A DNA stretch of 46,601 nt from an uncultured Methylococcaceae bacterium (GCA_903866825.1 CAIPPE010000141.1:1-46601); one strand, 5' to 3'. Shown: positions 26,501 to 34,324, counted from the first letter of the stretch. Notes: generated by a model from the sequence alone, not told the origin. Numbers and translations are program-made.

Positions 26501-26974
26501 TTAAAGTGTGATTTGCAATTCGGTTTGGGTTAGGACGTAGTAGGCATTTTGCAGGTGATGTAGTGACTCTATAGCAGTTATCCCTATTCTGAAATCATTC
26601 CTAGCATTTTCAACACCAAGTAAATAGTCTACTCTCCCTAACTGGTATGGTAAGATAATAATTCTTTGCCGTGCACTATTTTCTTCTGGTCGAATATATT
26701 CCGTTGCCCAACAATCAGAAGTCCTAATGTCTTTCTCGAAAAATCCGACATTTTCAAACCCACATTTCTCTAGCAGTTCGGGCGTGAGTTCCCATGCCTC
26801 TATGTCTATTAACGTGTCGTCTTGCTCATACCCAGCATCTGCCTTTGAGTAGACACTAACCCACTTAACCTCTTTTTCTGAAATGCTCTTAATCTGAGCA
26901 AAGGTGGTCATATGCAAAACTTCATTTTCTGCCTTTACTATATTACCTATCCTCAGTTCGTTTGCTTGTATCAT
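26501..26974 (-). CDS. Early protein of the NELRIGN type, unknown
   Basis: A 157-aa protein beginning IQANELRIGNIV, with a middle WELTPELLEKCGFENVG and an end IESLHHLQNAYYVLTQTEL. This order (ELRIGN, L-x-x-(C/F)-GF, HxLQNxYxxLT) is common in small early proteins of Bacteroidota phages. The fold begins as a small beta barrel. Function unknown. It overlaps the upstream gene by four bases (ATGA). Confidence 0.75.
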   Translation of the reverse strand: MIQANELRIGNIVKAENEVLHMTTFAQIKSISEKEVKWVSVYSKADAGYEQDDTLIDIEAWELTPELLEKCGFENVGFFEKDIRTSDCWATEYIRPEENSARQRIIILPYQLGRVDYLLGVENARNDFRIGITAIESLHHLQNAYYVLTQTELQITL

Positions 26975-27252
26975 TGTTCCTTAGTTTTAGATTGTCTGTC
27001 TTGAATGAATAATGCGAAAAGGTCAGCACTTTGCAAATACACGCCTTTGTGTTCGTTTCGGATACCATTATACCACTTCCTGCTTCCACGGTGGAATTTC
27101 CACCCATTCAAGCTACACCACTCTGCGAAGTCTTGGCAGTCGGTAAGGGCTTGGGCGTAACCAATACGGTTGTCTTTAACTGATATTTCAGAAAGTATAT
27201 CTTTGCTCCCATCTAATGGGTACGCCTTCTCGGCAAGCTGTTCGTTGCTCAT
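26971..27252 (-). CDS. Small early protein, unknown
   Basis: A 93-aa protein. The frame is open 14 codons further upstream, but the ATG at 27252 overlaps the previous stop (ATGA) and is preferred. It contains GYAQALTDCQDFAEWCSLNGWKF and RSKWYNG-like aromatic residues (SRKWYNGIRNEHKG). No domain recognised. Tight overlaps on both sides place it in a coupled early operon. Confidence 0.65.
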   Translation of the reverse strand: MSNEQLAEKAYPLDGSKDILSEISVKDNRIGYAQALTDCQDFAEWCSLNGWKFHRGSRKWYNGIRNEHKGVYLQSADLFALFIQDRQSKTKEQ

Positions 27253-27476
27253 ATCTTGTTTTGGTTTTTGAGATGTTCGTAAGCGACTTTCCACGACTCC
27301 TTTGCATTACCCTTGAAATAGTGACTAGGAACAATTATATTTATTTCGTTATTTGCCTTAACCCCTATATGATAGCATTTAAGCGCACCACCTAGTATAG
27401 TCCCTGTATTATAACATTTGGCTGTCGGATAAACCTTCTTCACCTCCTGTTCGTAGTTTATTTTATCGTTGCTCAT
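27249..27476 (-). CDS. VYP-family small paralogue 1
   Basis: A 75-aa protein with NYEQEVKKVYPTAKCYN at the start and ESWKVAYEHLK at the end. The pattern (Y/F)xx(V/I)KxxYPxA...(A/S)WxxA recurs in four nearby genes (27473, 28708, 29174, 29624). It overlaps its upstream neighbour, another family member, by four bases, suggesting tandem duplication. Function unknown. Confidence 0.7.
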   Translation of the reverse strand: MSNDKINYEQEVKKVYPTAKCYNTGTILGGALKCYHIGVKANNEINIIVPSHYFKGNAKESWKVAYEHLKNQNKI

Positions 27477-27667
27477 AATAAGTTTTCGCGTTTAAGTTTT
27501 AAATAAGCACTCTTCCACGCTTCACGTTTTGTCTTGCCCTCTGAATAAAATATACAATCGGTCAGGCGCAAGTACACATTATAACCTCCAAACTCCCCAC
27601 AATAAGCGTTAGGATAAACACTCTTAATCTCTTTCTCATAATCAATTATTCCGTTCTCGTTGCTCAT
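27473..27667 (-). CDS. VYP-family small paralogue 2
   Basis: A 64-aa protein: DYEKEIKSVYPNAYCGEF, a beta-rich centre (YNVYLRLTDCIFYSEG) and REAWKSAYLKLKRE. It has the full family pattern and is the shortest complete form, so it probably represents the whole domain. It overlaps both neighbours by four bases. Function unknown. Confidence 0.72.
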   Translation of the reverse strand: MSNENGIIDYEKEIKSVYPNAYCGEFGGYNVYLRLTDCIFYSEGKTKREAWKSAYLKLKRENLL

Positions 27668-27996
27668 TCTTTCGTTTTTTCGGGGATAAGCCCTAGTGAT
27701 TGTAAATACTTGCCTCCGTATCCCCTTGACGGCTCACCTTTAATCTCATCACATTTTACATGATACCCGTGCGATAAAGCCTTAGTAACCTCCTCCGCAC
27801 ACTCTCGTAGTGCTAGTTCCGCAAGGGGAAGCATTTCTGCAATACATTTTTCTCTTATTTGCGGGAATAACTCGTATTTACTTTCTGCCATTTTTTCGGC
27901 CAGCGCATTTAAACGCTCTATGTGCTTATCCATTGTGCTTTGATTTAGTGATTCAAGATAATTATCCGCAGTTTCCCATTCTTTTCTGTTATCCAT
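27664..27996 (-). CDS. Early protein, unknown
   Basis: A 110-aa, largely helical protein (MDKHIERLNALAEKMAESKYELF, LPLAELALRECAEEVTKALSHGY) ending in a Gly/Tyr-rich stretch GYGGKYLQSLGLIPEK. Starts one base before the end of the preceding gene's stop region and overlaps the next gene by four bases. No domain recognised. Confidence 0.65.
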   Translation of the reverse strand: MDNRKEWETADNYLESLNQSTMDKHIERLNALAEKMAESKYELFPQIREKCIAEMLPLAELALRECAEEVTKALSHGYHVKCDEIKGEPSRGYGGKYLQSLGLIPEKTKE

Positions 27997-28677
27997 TTAC
28001 CCCTCCTTCTGTTTTAGGTAAGCTGCGAAATCAAATTGTGGCGTACCGTTTTCGCTATCGTCTAGCATTTGTTGGTATTCGGTAGGGAAATCTAAATTTC
28101 TCCAATGGGTAACTTCTACATCGGTTAGCTCTTTTGCTCCTATTCCGTAGCACACAAAACCTACACTACCTTTATAGTGACCTCTGAAAATACTACCCGA
28201 CTCAGTAAAGAAAACTATATTCTCATTATGTTCAGGAGGTGTGAAATTAGATTTGTCCACCCTGTGCCATTTGTTTAGCCCCCTAGCTTCCAACATACTA
28301 TTGAAATTATGTGGCTCTTTCATCTCCGCATCGCTCACCCCTGCTGATACGTACGAGCGGAGAACATAAGCGGCATAGTCATCCATAACCTCATACATGT
28401 CTGATGTATAGTGGTCGCCATTTTTTATAGCCCAATCTCTCGCCTTCATTATATCGCTCGGCAGGTCTTTCTGTTCGGACTGTTCCTGCTTTTCAATTAT
28501 ATCCACATTTTCGCACCTTAGCCATATAATATCTTCGGGTTTGCACCCCTCATAATAACATGGTATACCTATAAGGTTTTGCGAAAAATCAACAGAGCTA
28601 ATGTTATGTTGTTTGCCATCGTAGATACACTTTGTATTAACCGAAAAGCCGTATTTGTCCATTTCTTCTATAGTCAT
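27997..28677 (-). CDS. DUF551-containing early protein
   Basis: A 226-aa protein. The C-terminal 90 residues match DUF551: KWHRVDKSNFTPPEHNENIVFFTESGSIFRGHY...EVTHWRNLDFP. The N-terminal part has a beta-rich segment (NTKCIYDGKQHNISSVDF) and a helical middle (MKARDWAIKNGDHYTSDMYEVMDDYAAYVLRSYV). DUF551 is frequent in phage accessory genes without known activity. It begins a cluster of tightly packed small genes. Confidence 0.7.
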   Translation of the reverse strand: MTIEEMDKYGFSVNTKCIYDGKQHNISSVDFSQNLIGIPCYYEGCKPEDIIWLRCENVDIIEKQEQSEQKDLPSDIMKARDWAIKNGDHYTSDMYEVMDDYAAYVLRSYVSAGVSDAEMKEPHNFNSMLEARGLNKWHRVDKSNFTPPEHNENIVFFTESGSIFRGHYKGSVGFVCYGIGAKELTDVEVTHWRNLDFPTEYQQMLDDSENGTPQFDFAAYLKQKEG

Positions 28678-28707
28678 CTTTTTCTATTTTTATCCGCTAC
28701 CTGCGGG

Positions 28708-28926
28708 TTACTTATTTTGTTTTAACTGTTCACGGATACGGTTTGCTGCTGATGTCCATGCGGCTGCTTCTGATGTGGTTTCTACGCACAAAGACAGGTG
28801 GTCTTTGTCTAATTTTGGTGTAGTAATCCAGTAACTACAGGTGTAGTCATCAACATCGCCACAATCACAAAATGCGTCCTCATAATGTTCCTTCACAAAA
28901 TCCTCTGCGCTCTTATTCTTTTCCAT
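28708..28926 (-). CDS. VYP-family small paralogue 3
   Basis: A 72-aa protein starting MEKNKSAEDFVKEHYEDAFCD and ending AAAWTSAANRIREQLK, a diverged member of the small paralogous family (YEDA replaces YPxA). The frame is open to an ATG at 28998, but those 24 codons read across a tRNA T-arm-like hairpin and do not resemble the family, so the internal ATG is preferred. Function unknown. Confidence 0.62.
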   Translation of the reverse strand: MEKNKSAEDFVKEHYEDAFCDCGDVDDYTCSYWITTPKLDKDHLSLCVETTSEAAAWTSAANRIREQLKQNK

Positions 28927-28961
28927 ACGTGTGGTTTTAAAATGTGTGGTTAAATATGTCG

Positions 28962-29004
28962 CCCCTGCGTATGGAATCGAACCATACGCTTGAACCATTC
29001 AGGG
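28962..29004 (-). ncRNA. T-arm-like hairpin (tRNA 3'-end-like), uncertain
   Basis: On the - strand GCGTATGG / CCATACGC forms a perfect 8-bp stem closed by the 7-nt loop TTCGATT, which has the T-loop consensus TTCRAxx. Flanking CCCT and AGGG can extend it. There is no matching 5' acceptor, D arm or anticodon arm, so it is not a complete tRNA. It may be a tRNA-derived remnant or a leader structure before the next gene, or chance. Confidence 0.35.
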
Positions 29005-29006
29005 TG

Positions 29007-29144
29007 TTACTGAAAATTGAATACCGGCTCATAGTTTTTCCATAATGCCAGTTGATGACGGGCAATTCGGAAATTCCACTTACTGCCAATTAGGTTTAGT
29101 TCCCATGAACCCCCTATTCCGTGTTTGAAAAATCGTATTTCCAT
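29007..29144 (-). CDS. Small basic early protein (45 aa)
   Basis: An ATG at 29144 opens a 45-codon frame (MEIRFFKHGIGGSWELNLIG..., ending EPVFNFQ) with stop at 29007. It lies in the otherwise empty 28927-29173 interval. Trp/Phe/Arg-rich sequence resembles other tiny early phage proteins. A hairpin (AAAACC / GGTTTT with 12-nt loop, about 29149-29172) lies just upstream. No function known. Confidence 0.5.
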   Translation of the reverse strand: MEIRFFKHGIGGSWELNLIGSKWNFRIARHQLALWKNYEPVFNFQ

Positions 29145-29173
29145 TGTATTAAAACCGGCTCCTTACCGGGGTT

Positions 29174-29611
29174 TTACTTTTTCTCCCAGATTCTGTTAGC
29201 TGCGTCCGACCATGCGGATTCAATATCTTCCACTTCGCCCGATATTACAATCTCGTTTGCATTATTTGAGTTCACTAAAAAGTAATAGTCTGTATCAAAT
29301 GCCGCACTATATCTTCTGCGTATAATGGCATCAGGATAAACACTCTTAACATATTCCTCATCGCTCATTTCATCATCCCCTTGTACTTTCTCTGCCCCGT
29401 AGGTCGTGGCGAAGTAGGTTTCCGAATCGTTTATATGACCATATACGCAACCATCATTATACGCTTGCTCTATCTGCTGCTGCTCGGCGGGGAGATACTT
29501 TTCAAGGCTTCTAATTACCGCATTCGTAGTTGGATGATTAGTCATGTCTAACTCCTCAAATTCTGCTTTCATATGCTCTATCGCCTGCTGCAATGCTGTC
29601 TGTTTGCTCAT
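29174..29611 (-). CDS. Early protein with C-terminal VYP-family domain
   Basis: A 145-aa fusion. The N-terminal 80 residues (TALQQAIEHMKAEFEEL, SLEKYLPAEQQQIEQAYNDG, SETYFATTYG) match a helical domain common in Bacteroidota phage early genes. The C-terminal 65 residues (SDEEYVKSVYPDAIIRRRY...IESAWSDAANRIWEKK) are a full copy of the small paralogous family found alone in neighbouring genes. This shows the family is a mobile domain. Function unknown. Confidence 0.7.
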   Translation of the reverse strand: MSKQTALQQAIEHMKAEFEELDMTNHPTTNAVIRSLEKYLPAEQQQIEQAYNDGCVYGHINDSETYFATTYGAEKVQGDDEMSDEEYVKSVYPDAIIRRRYSAAFDTDYYFLVNSNNANEIVISGEVEDIESAWSDAANRIWEKK

Positions 29612-29623
29612 TTGGATGTGGTT

Positions 29624-29887
29624 TTATCTTAATTCTATTGGAGTTTGTATGTCGGTAATCTCAGAATTACTCCCGTTACCTGTAATCACTCGATAGTACT
29701 GCCCATTAGTGTCCAATACAGTCCAATAACTAATTTTACTATCTGCCTCGTGATATATTCTGGCTTTTGGGAATTTCTTTCTTACTGATTGATATGTTTT
29801 AAGTTCGCTATATCCGTCTCCTATGCACGATGAAAATAGCAATGTGCTAAGAGTTACTATTGCTAGTGTTTTCATTATTTTGCTCAT
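29624..29887 (-). CDS. Lipoprotein carrying a VYP-like domain
   Basis: An 87-aa protein with signal MSKIMKTLAIVTLSTLLFSSC and lipobox LFSSC, so Cys21 should be lipidated. The mature part YQSVRKKFPKARIYHEAD...ISYWTVLDTNG follows the start of the VYP family pattern ((V)RxxFPxA) but lacks its AWxxA end. An exported version of an otherwise cytoplasmic domain is unusual. It overlaps the next gene upstream by four bases. It may protect the infected host or alter its envelope; this is inference. Confidence 0.7.
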   Translation of the reverse strand: MSKIMKTLAIVTLSTLLFSSCIGDGYSELKTYQSVRKKFPKARIYHEADSKISYWTVLDTNGQYYRVITGNGSNSEITDIQTPIELR

Positions 29888-30489
29888 TTTTCTGAAAGTT
29901 TAAACTCGTAAAGAAATATAAATTTGTTCTCGTCAAACGCGGCTTTGTCGGGCGGTGTGATACCTAGCGTGTGGCATAGTTTGTTGCTCAGGTCTTGTGT
30001 ATGCATACACTTCACGCCCACTATCGCTAACCACGTCCTCGCAGCTTCACGGGGCATCGTGGCGGGGGATTTCCAACGGGCATATTCGGGTCTTTCGTCT
30101 GCACCTACATTATCCCATCCGCCCGGCGCTACATCGTCTGTATCGGCTTTATATTCCCAATAAACCCCCTTTCCTCCAGCATCTGTATTGTCAGTCAAAT
30201 GCCAACTTTCACGGACATATATCTTCTGACCTATCGAGTAGTGGAAAGTGTGTGTCCAAAAACCACCATCGGCAATGTGTGGATGCCTCTTTGATTTCCA
30301 GTTAAACATTACGCCCGTCTTACCTCCCATGATATTGGGGGTTAGGCTTATGATTGCCTCCACTTCATCAAGATTGTATATTGCTCTTGGCGGAATAGGT
30401 TGCGGTTTAACCACCTCATAAAAAGCGGTCATCTTACCTTGCATTATCGAACAGACTTCATCCGTGGTGAATATCTTAGAGTGGCGCAT
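29884..30489 (-). CDS. ASCH/PUA-like early protein
   Basis: A 201-aa protein of the widespread phage type beginning with an IMQGKMTAFYEVVKPQP segment, then GQKIYVRESWHLTDN, WEYKADTDD, RWKSPATMPREAARTWLAI and ending MHTQDLSNKLCHTLGI. This order of motifs (GD/GQ-x-(I/L)-(Y/W)-VRE-(S/T)-W, MPREAAR) is that of ASCH-domain-like phage proteins, which may bind nucleic acid. No catalytic claim is made. Confidence 0.75.
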   Translation of the reverse strand: MRHSKIFTTDEVCSIMQGKMTAFYEVVKPQPIPPRAIYNLDEVEAIISLTPNIMGGKTGVMFNWKSKRHPHIADGGFWTHTFHYSIGQKIYVRESWHLTDNTDAGGKGVYWEYKADTDDVAPGGWDNVGADERPEYARWKSPATMPREAARTWLAIVGVKCMHTQDLSNKLCHTLGITPPDKAAFDENKFIFLYEFKLSEK

Positions 30490-30492
30490 GGG

Positions 30493-30681
30493 TTAAAGAA
30501 TTTCAATTGTTATTTTAACTTTGTTTGTATCATAGCAGTCTTTAGCCATTGATTTGGTAAGTTCTATTTTCACTTCACTACCAAAAAGCTCAATAATAGC
30601 ATATTCAGTAGGCGGCTTGCCAACAACTCCACCCATACCCATTCTCACAATATTACATATTACTGTTATCTCCTTTTTCAT
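30493..30681 (-). CDS. Small early protein, unknown
   Basis: A 62-aa protein with two beta-rich halves (EITVICNIVRMGMGG and YAIIELFGSEVKIELTK). No domain recognised. It lies between DUF551-like and ASCH-like genes with short spacers on both sides. Confidence 0.55.
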   Translation of the reverse strand: MKKEITVICNIVRMGMGGVVGKPPTEYAIIELFGSEVKIELTKSMAKDCYDTNKVKITIEIL

Positions 30682-30701
30682 AATCTTCTTTGAGTGAGTG
30701 G

Positions 30702-31052
30702 TTAGTTATTTGATGGTGGGTCAATTAATTCCATCCAGTATTCATTATCATTTGGTTTTCTATTGGCGTACTGCCATCTTTCCTGACCTGTGGTACAATC
30801 CTTCGTTATGTAGTCTATCGTTTGATTATCATACTCAGCATGCCCTTCAACCCTGTGGTCCGACCTGATTACCTTTTTGTTGATTTTTGGAGGGTCTGAA
30901 TTAACGTGATGCCATTTTAGTTTATACACTCCCTTATTTTGTTCTTCGTGGTAGTATTCTGCATAATGTTGCATCATTTCGGCTATTGCAGATTCTTGAT
31001 AGAAATCCCCCTTTGTTGATAGCCATTCTTGTGGTGTTTGTACAATGTTCAT
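30702..31052 (-). CDS. Early protein with DUF551-like end, unknown
   Basis: A 116-aa protein. N-terminal helix (FYQESAIAEMMQHYAEYYHEEQNK) and a C-terminal NDNEYWMELIDPP that recalls the last strand of DUF551 (YWMPLPxPP). It follows the DnaB gene by about 40 bases. No function known. Confidence 0.6.
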   Translation of the reverse strand: MNIVQTPQEWLSTKGDFYQESAIAEMMQHYAEYYHEEQNKGVYKLKWHHVNSDPPKINKKVIRSDHRVEGHAEYDNQTIDYITKDCTTGQERWQYANRKPNDNEYWMELIDPPSNN

Positions 31053-31093
31053 ACTGTTTCTTTTTACCTGCTCCGTTGGTAGCAGGGTGGTTA

Positions 31094-32656
31094 TTAAAAT
31101 GGTGCATCCTCGTCTGTTTTCTTTACCGGCAGGTCATCATCCCAACCTGAGTTCTGTTCTTTCTGCGATACTGAAAAATCACGGTTATAATTCTGAAAGC
31201 CAGCACTCACGTATGACGGGTAGACGGTTTGATCTATATCATCCTTATTCAAAAACAACTGGATATCCCCATTGAACCTTAAAACCACATCCCCACACTC
31301 CCCATCTCGGTTTTTGGCCACTATGATCACAGTTTCGTAAATCGGGTCGCCAGACGAATCTTTGTTACCGGTATCTTTCCACCAAATAAGCATGATGATA
31401 CTAGCATCCTGCTCGATGGCACCGCTCTCTCTCAGGTCTGACACCATAGGCCTTTTGTTGGTCCTGTCTTCTACCTTCCTGTTAAGCTGACTGAGTGCTA
31501 TGATGGGAATCTCCAGATCCATGGCCAACTTCTTCAGGTCGCGGGATATCTTGGATATCTCCTGTTCCCTATTACCACTACCATTACCCTCAATAAGCTG
31601 CAGGTAGTCGATAACGACCAGTAAGTCTTCATTCACCAGCTTGCCGTTGGCATCGGGTTTCGGGGGATTCTTCTTACGTTGCGCCTTCACCCAGGCACGA
31701 ATAGAACTGACTATTTGCTTTGACGTGAAGCATTTATCCTCTATGGTAATGGGTAACCTGTTAAAATCAGCAACCTTGGATTGCAGTAGCTTTTCCTCCA
31801 CATCTGAAATGCGGCCGGTTTTCAACCTACGCAACTGAATACCCGACTTTGCAGCGGCCATCCTGCGAACCAACGGCTTCTTTAAAGTTTCAAGGCTAAA
31901 GAACTGTGAAGGGCATCCGCTGTTCATGGTGATATTCAACCCTAATGCTGTCTTACCCTGAGAAGGACGAGCGGCCAGTATAATCATGTCGCCGGGTACC
32001 CATCCCTGAGTTAAAACATCTATCTCGGTATAACCGGAAGGAATGCCTATTTTCTGCGTTGGATTTGCTTTTTTTGTTGCGACATCTTCAATCACCTCAA
32101 TGAAGACTTTGCCTACCTCTGTACCCGTGGAACCATGTATGCCGTCAAATACACCAGAAAGGCCACTCACAGCCTCGTCTACGCCCTCAAATGCATCTGC
32201 CCCATCTTCGTAAGCGAAGTTTATTGCGTTGCCGCAAATACGTATTGTTTCTCTTTTTGCATATTTTTCAAATACGATCGATGCATGCGCCATAACATGC
32301 GCGCTTGATAATACGCTCATGGTAAGGCGGCTGAGGTAGTAAGCACCCCCTACCAGTTCCAATTCGCTGGTTTTTCTCAGTTCATCGGTTATGGTCAACA
32401 GGTCAACAGGTTTACCAACCCTGTACAGCCTCATCATGGCAGCAAATATCTTCTGGTGGGCATCAACGTAGAAAATCTCCTCACTGTGTATGATTTGCTG
32501 CACTTCCTCGAATGTGTCACGCTCGAGCATGCAAGCCCCCAAAATAGCCTCCTCCATATCTGGCGCTTGCGGAGGCACCTTACCATAAATCATGGTTGAT
32601 GGGTCGGGCGTGCGGCTCCTGGTATTACCAAATTCTTTTTTAATGTTTAGGGCCAT
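31094..32656 (-). CDS. dnaB: Replicative DNA helicase (DnaB family)
   Basis: A 520-aa hexameric 5'-3' helicase that unwinds DNA at the fork. The N-terminal domain (APDMEEAILGACMLERDTFEE, residues about 31-130) precedes a linker and a RecA-like ATPase with Walker A ARPSQGKT at about 229-236, FFSLET, and Walker B LLVVIDYLQL near 350. Gln/Arg motifs (LSQLNRKVEDRTNKRP, SDLRESGAIEQDA) are intact. Length is slightly longer than bacterial DnaB because of an N-terminal tail. It sits just downstream of the replication initiator that would load it. Confidence 0.95.
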   Translation of the reverse strand: MALNIKKEFGNTRSRTPDPSTMIYGKVPPQAPDMEEAILGACMLERDTFEEVQQIIHSEEIFYVDAHQKIFAAMMRLYRVGKPVDLLTITDELRKTSELELVGGAYYLSRLTMSVLSSAHVMAHASIVFEKYAKRETIRICGNAINFAYEDGADAFEGVDEAVSGLSGVFDGIHGSTGTEVGKVFIEVIEDVATKKANPTQKIGIPSGYTEIDVLTQGWVPGDMIILAARPSQGKTALGLNITMNSGCPSQFFSLETLKKPLVRRMAAAKSGIQLRRLKTGRISDVEEKLLQSKVADFNRLPITIEDKCFTSKQIVSSIRAWVKAQRKKNPPKPDANGKLVNEDLLVVIDYLQLIEGNGSGNREQEISKISRDLKKLAMDLEIPIIALSQLNRKVEDRTNKRPMVSDLRESGAIEQDASIIMLIWWKDTGNKDSSGDPIYETVIIVAKNRDGECGDVVLRFNGDIQLFLNKDDIDQTVYPSYVSAGFQNYNRDFSVSQKEQNSGWDDDLPVKKTDEDAPF

Positions 32657-32661
32657 TGCTT

Positions 32662-33426
32662 TTAGGTGTTTCTTTTATGCCATGCAAGAATGCACAGGTA
32701 GGGTGAACGAAACTTTTTCAAATAGTTTTTATTGTTCTCGATCGACAGAAGAATGTCCTGACATTCCTGTTTGGTTATGCTTACTATTTTACCATTACTG
32801 TTCGGAATAGTGCCGCGTAAAACAAAAAACTCTTTGATAGTTAGGGGCTTTTCCATTTTGACGACGGTAGGTGTATTCTTGAGCATCCAACCTTGAAACT
32901 TCCTGAATAACTCATTTTGTTCATCTGAAAATTCAGGGTCATTTTCAGCCGCTTGCGGCAAATCTCCTTCCTTTCCCTTCCTTTCCTTTCCCTTCCCTTC
33001 CCCCGCTTTTACTAGACTATTAAAAGACTTGTTCTCGACTAGTGTATTTTCTCCTTGATATTCAGGTAATTGCGATAGATTCTCATTTATTCTATCTATT
33101 TTTTGATGCTTGGTAAAAGTTAATATCTGAATACAGTTTACTTCGTTTGCAGGCTGCTCTGGGGATAATATCCTGTCGGAGACATTTGCATTACCCTTGT
33201 ACCTGACGATGAAGCCTTTAGCTTGCAGTTCATTTAATCCTTTATCAATATCAATGTTATCATATGGGAACAGTTCGGCTTTTATTCTTTTCGGCCTGTC
33301 TTCCAGTCTGCCTTCACGGTCTGCCTGAGTCCATAAGCCTATGAACAACAACCTGTACATAGCTGTCAACTCTGCTATCTCCTCGTTTTTAAAGAAATCA
33401 GGTTTTATAGTTCTGATACGCGCCAT
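32662..33426 (-). CDS. Replication initiator/helicase-loader-like protein
   Basis: A 254-aa protein. The N-terminus RIRTIKPDFFKNEEIAEL...LLFIGLWTQADREGRLEDRPKRIKAELFPYD is the winged-helix start typical of phage replisome organisers. A low-complexity linker (GEGKGKERKGKEGD) encoded by a polypurine tract joins it to a C-terminal helicase-binding-like domain. It directly precedes dnaB. Analogy with lambda O/DnaD-type proteins suggests the replication origin may lie within this gene. A 12-bp repeat TGTCTATTCTTG occurs twice (33429-33440 and about 33496-33507) in the stretch upstream. Confidence 0.8.
   Translation of the reverse strand: MARIRTIKPDFFKNEEIAELTAMYRLLFIGLWTQADREGRLEDRPKRIKAELFPYDNIDIDKGLNELQAKGFIVRYKGNANVSDRILSPEQPANEVNCIQILTFTKHQKIDRINENLSQLPEYQGENTLVENKSFNSLVKAGEGKGKERKGKEGDLPQAAENDPEFSDEQNELFRKFQGWMLKNTPTVVKMEKPLTIKEFFVLRGTIPNSNGKIVSITKQECQDILLSIENNKNYLKKFRSPYLCILAWHKRNT
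32963..33004. repeat. 42-nt polypyrimidine/polypurine tract in initiator gene
   Basis: A run of 42 uninterrupted pyrimidines on the + strand built from CCTTCCCTTT-type units. It encodes the Gly/Lys/Glu/Arg linker of the initiator protein. Such tracts can form triplex or unpaired DNA, and phage origins often lie inside initiator genes, so this is an origin candidate. The tract itself is certain; the role is inference. Confidence 0.7.
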
Positions 33427-33542
33427 GTTGTCTATTCTTGTTAAGGTTTTCTAAATTCAAAACAGTTGGCACGAAATATGAAATATACCTTCTGTCTATT
33501 CTTGATACCTATACCGGTTGCAGCCTGTGTAGGTATTTACTT

Positions 33543-34061
33543 TTATGCTGCAGGTATGATAACCTGCTTAACTAAGTCGCCGTGCAGGCCATGTAAAGGG
33601 CATATGAGCTTTCCATCATGCTCATGCATTACGGTGCCCAAATGAGGGCATTTTTTGCCAGCACACGACTTCCCTAATTGAGTATTATACCACAACGCGT
33701 ATTTTGTAAGTTCACCCCATAAGTTTGCAAACGGAGGATTTGCGCCTGTAGTTAACCTTTTGCATTTTATTCTTTTCAATACAATATCAACCAAGTTGGC
33801 GGTAATAAAATCGTGATGTTCAGCGGCAACGAATCCATTTGTAATGCCGTTTTTATCAGTATCATAAATCCCGTTACGTCCCCTAGTAAATCTGCCATCT
33901 ATATGATAATGCTTTATATCAGGGCCAAAACTCAGGTCTTTATGAGGTATGCCAATGACAGGCACAAATAGTGTTTCCATATTTACTTCAACAATCGCGC
34001 ACTTAAACATGTAATATTTACCTACTTCAACAATTGTATTTTCTTCAAGTATAGGGGTCAT
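33543..34061 (-). CDS. Rieske-like [2Fe-2S] motif protein
   Basis: A 172-aa protein. Near its C-terminus KKCPHLGTVMHEHDG...ICPLHGLHGD gives the Rieske ligand pattern C-x-H...C-x-x-H (CPH, then CPLH 13 residues later). The rest (FANLWGELTKYALWYNTQLG, DIKHYHIDGRFTRGRNG) is conserved-looking and His-rich. Rieske centres carry electrons in oxygenases and reductases; here no oxygenase domain is visible. It overlaps the next gene by four bases and lies among DNA-modification and replication genes. A redox or nucleic-acid-related role is only suggested by context. Confidence 0.72.
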   Translation of the reverse strand: MTPILEENTIVEVGKYYMFKCAIVEVNMETLFVPVIGIPHKDLSFGPDIKHYHIDGRFTRGRNGIYDTDKNGITNGFVAAEHHDFITANLVDIVLKRIKCKRLTTGANPPFANLWGELTKYALWYNTQLGKSCAGKKCPHLGTVMHEHDGKLICPLHGLHGDLVKQVIIPAA

Positions 34062-34324
34062 GCTGCTTTATTTTTGGGTTTACATTCAACTATATCAACC
34101 ATGGATGCATCTAATACGGCTCCTGCTATAAGCATCTGTTTTCGCTCTTCATATCCATTACCCTTGGCGTATGCATCAACGGCTTTTCGGTACTTGTTGG
34201 CGGCTTCCATAACCCGCTCAAGGACCATTACAGCATGCTTAACCGATTGGTCATATTCAGCCATCCTTTGCGCTACGGGGTCTTTAACCTGGTACCATGT
34301 GCCATCTATGTTAATGTCGATCAT
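34058..34324 (-). CDS. Small early helical protein, unknown
   Basis: An 88-aa protein: a short beta start (IDINIDGTWYQVKDP) then helices (AQRMAEYDQSVKHAVMVLERVMEAANKYRKAVDAY). It overlaps the methyltransferase end by 14 bases and the Rieske-like gene by four. No domain recognised. Confidence 0.65.
   Translation of the reverse strand: MIDINIDGTWYQVKDPVAQRMAEYDQSVKHAVMVLERVMEAANKYRKAVDAYAKGNGYEERKQMLIAGAVLDASMVDIVECKPKNKAA

Noticed and set aside
28927-29040. Complete tRNA gene on the - strand
   Set aside because: Only a T-arm-like hairpin is present; no 5' acceptor strand, D arm or anticodon arm can be paired.
33478-33645. Small + strand frame with hydrophobic start (MKYTFCLFLIPIPVAACVG)
   Set aside because: It runs antisense into the Rieske-like gene and has no promoter; probably chance.
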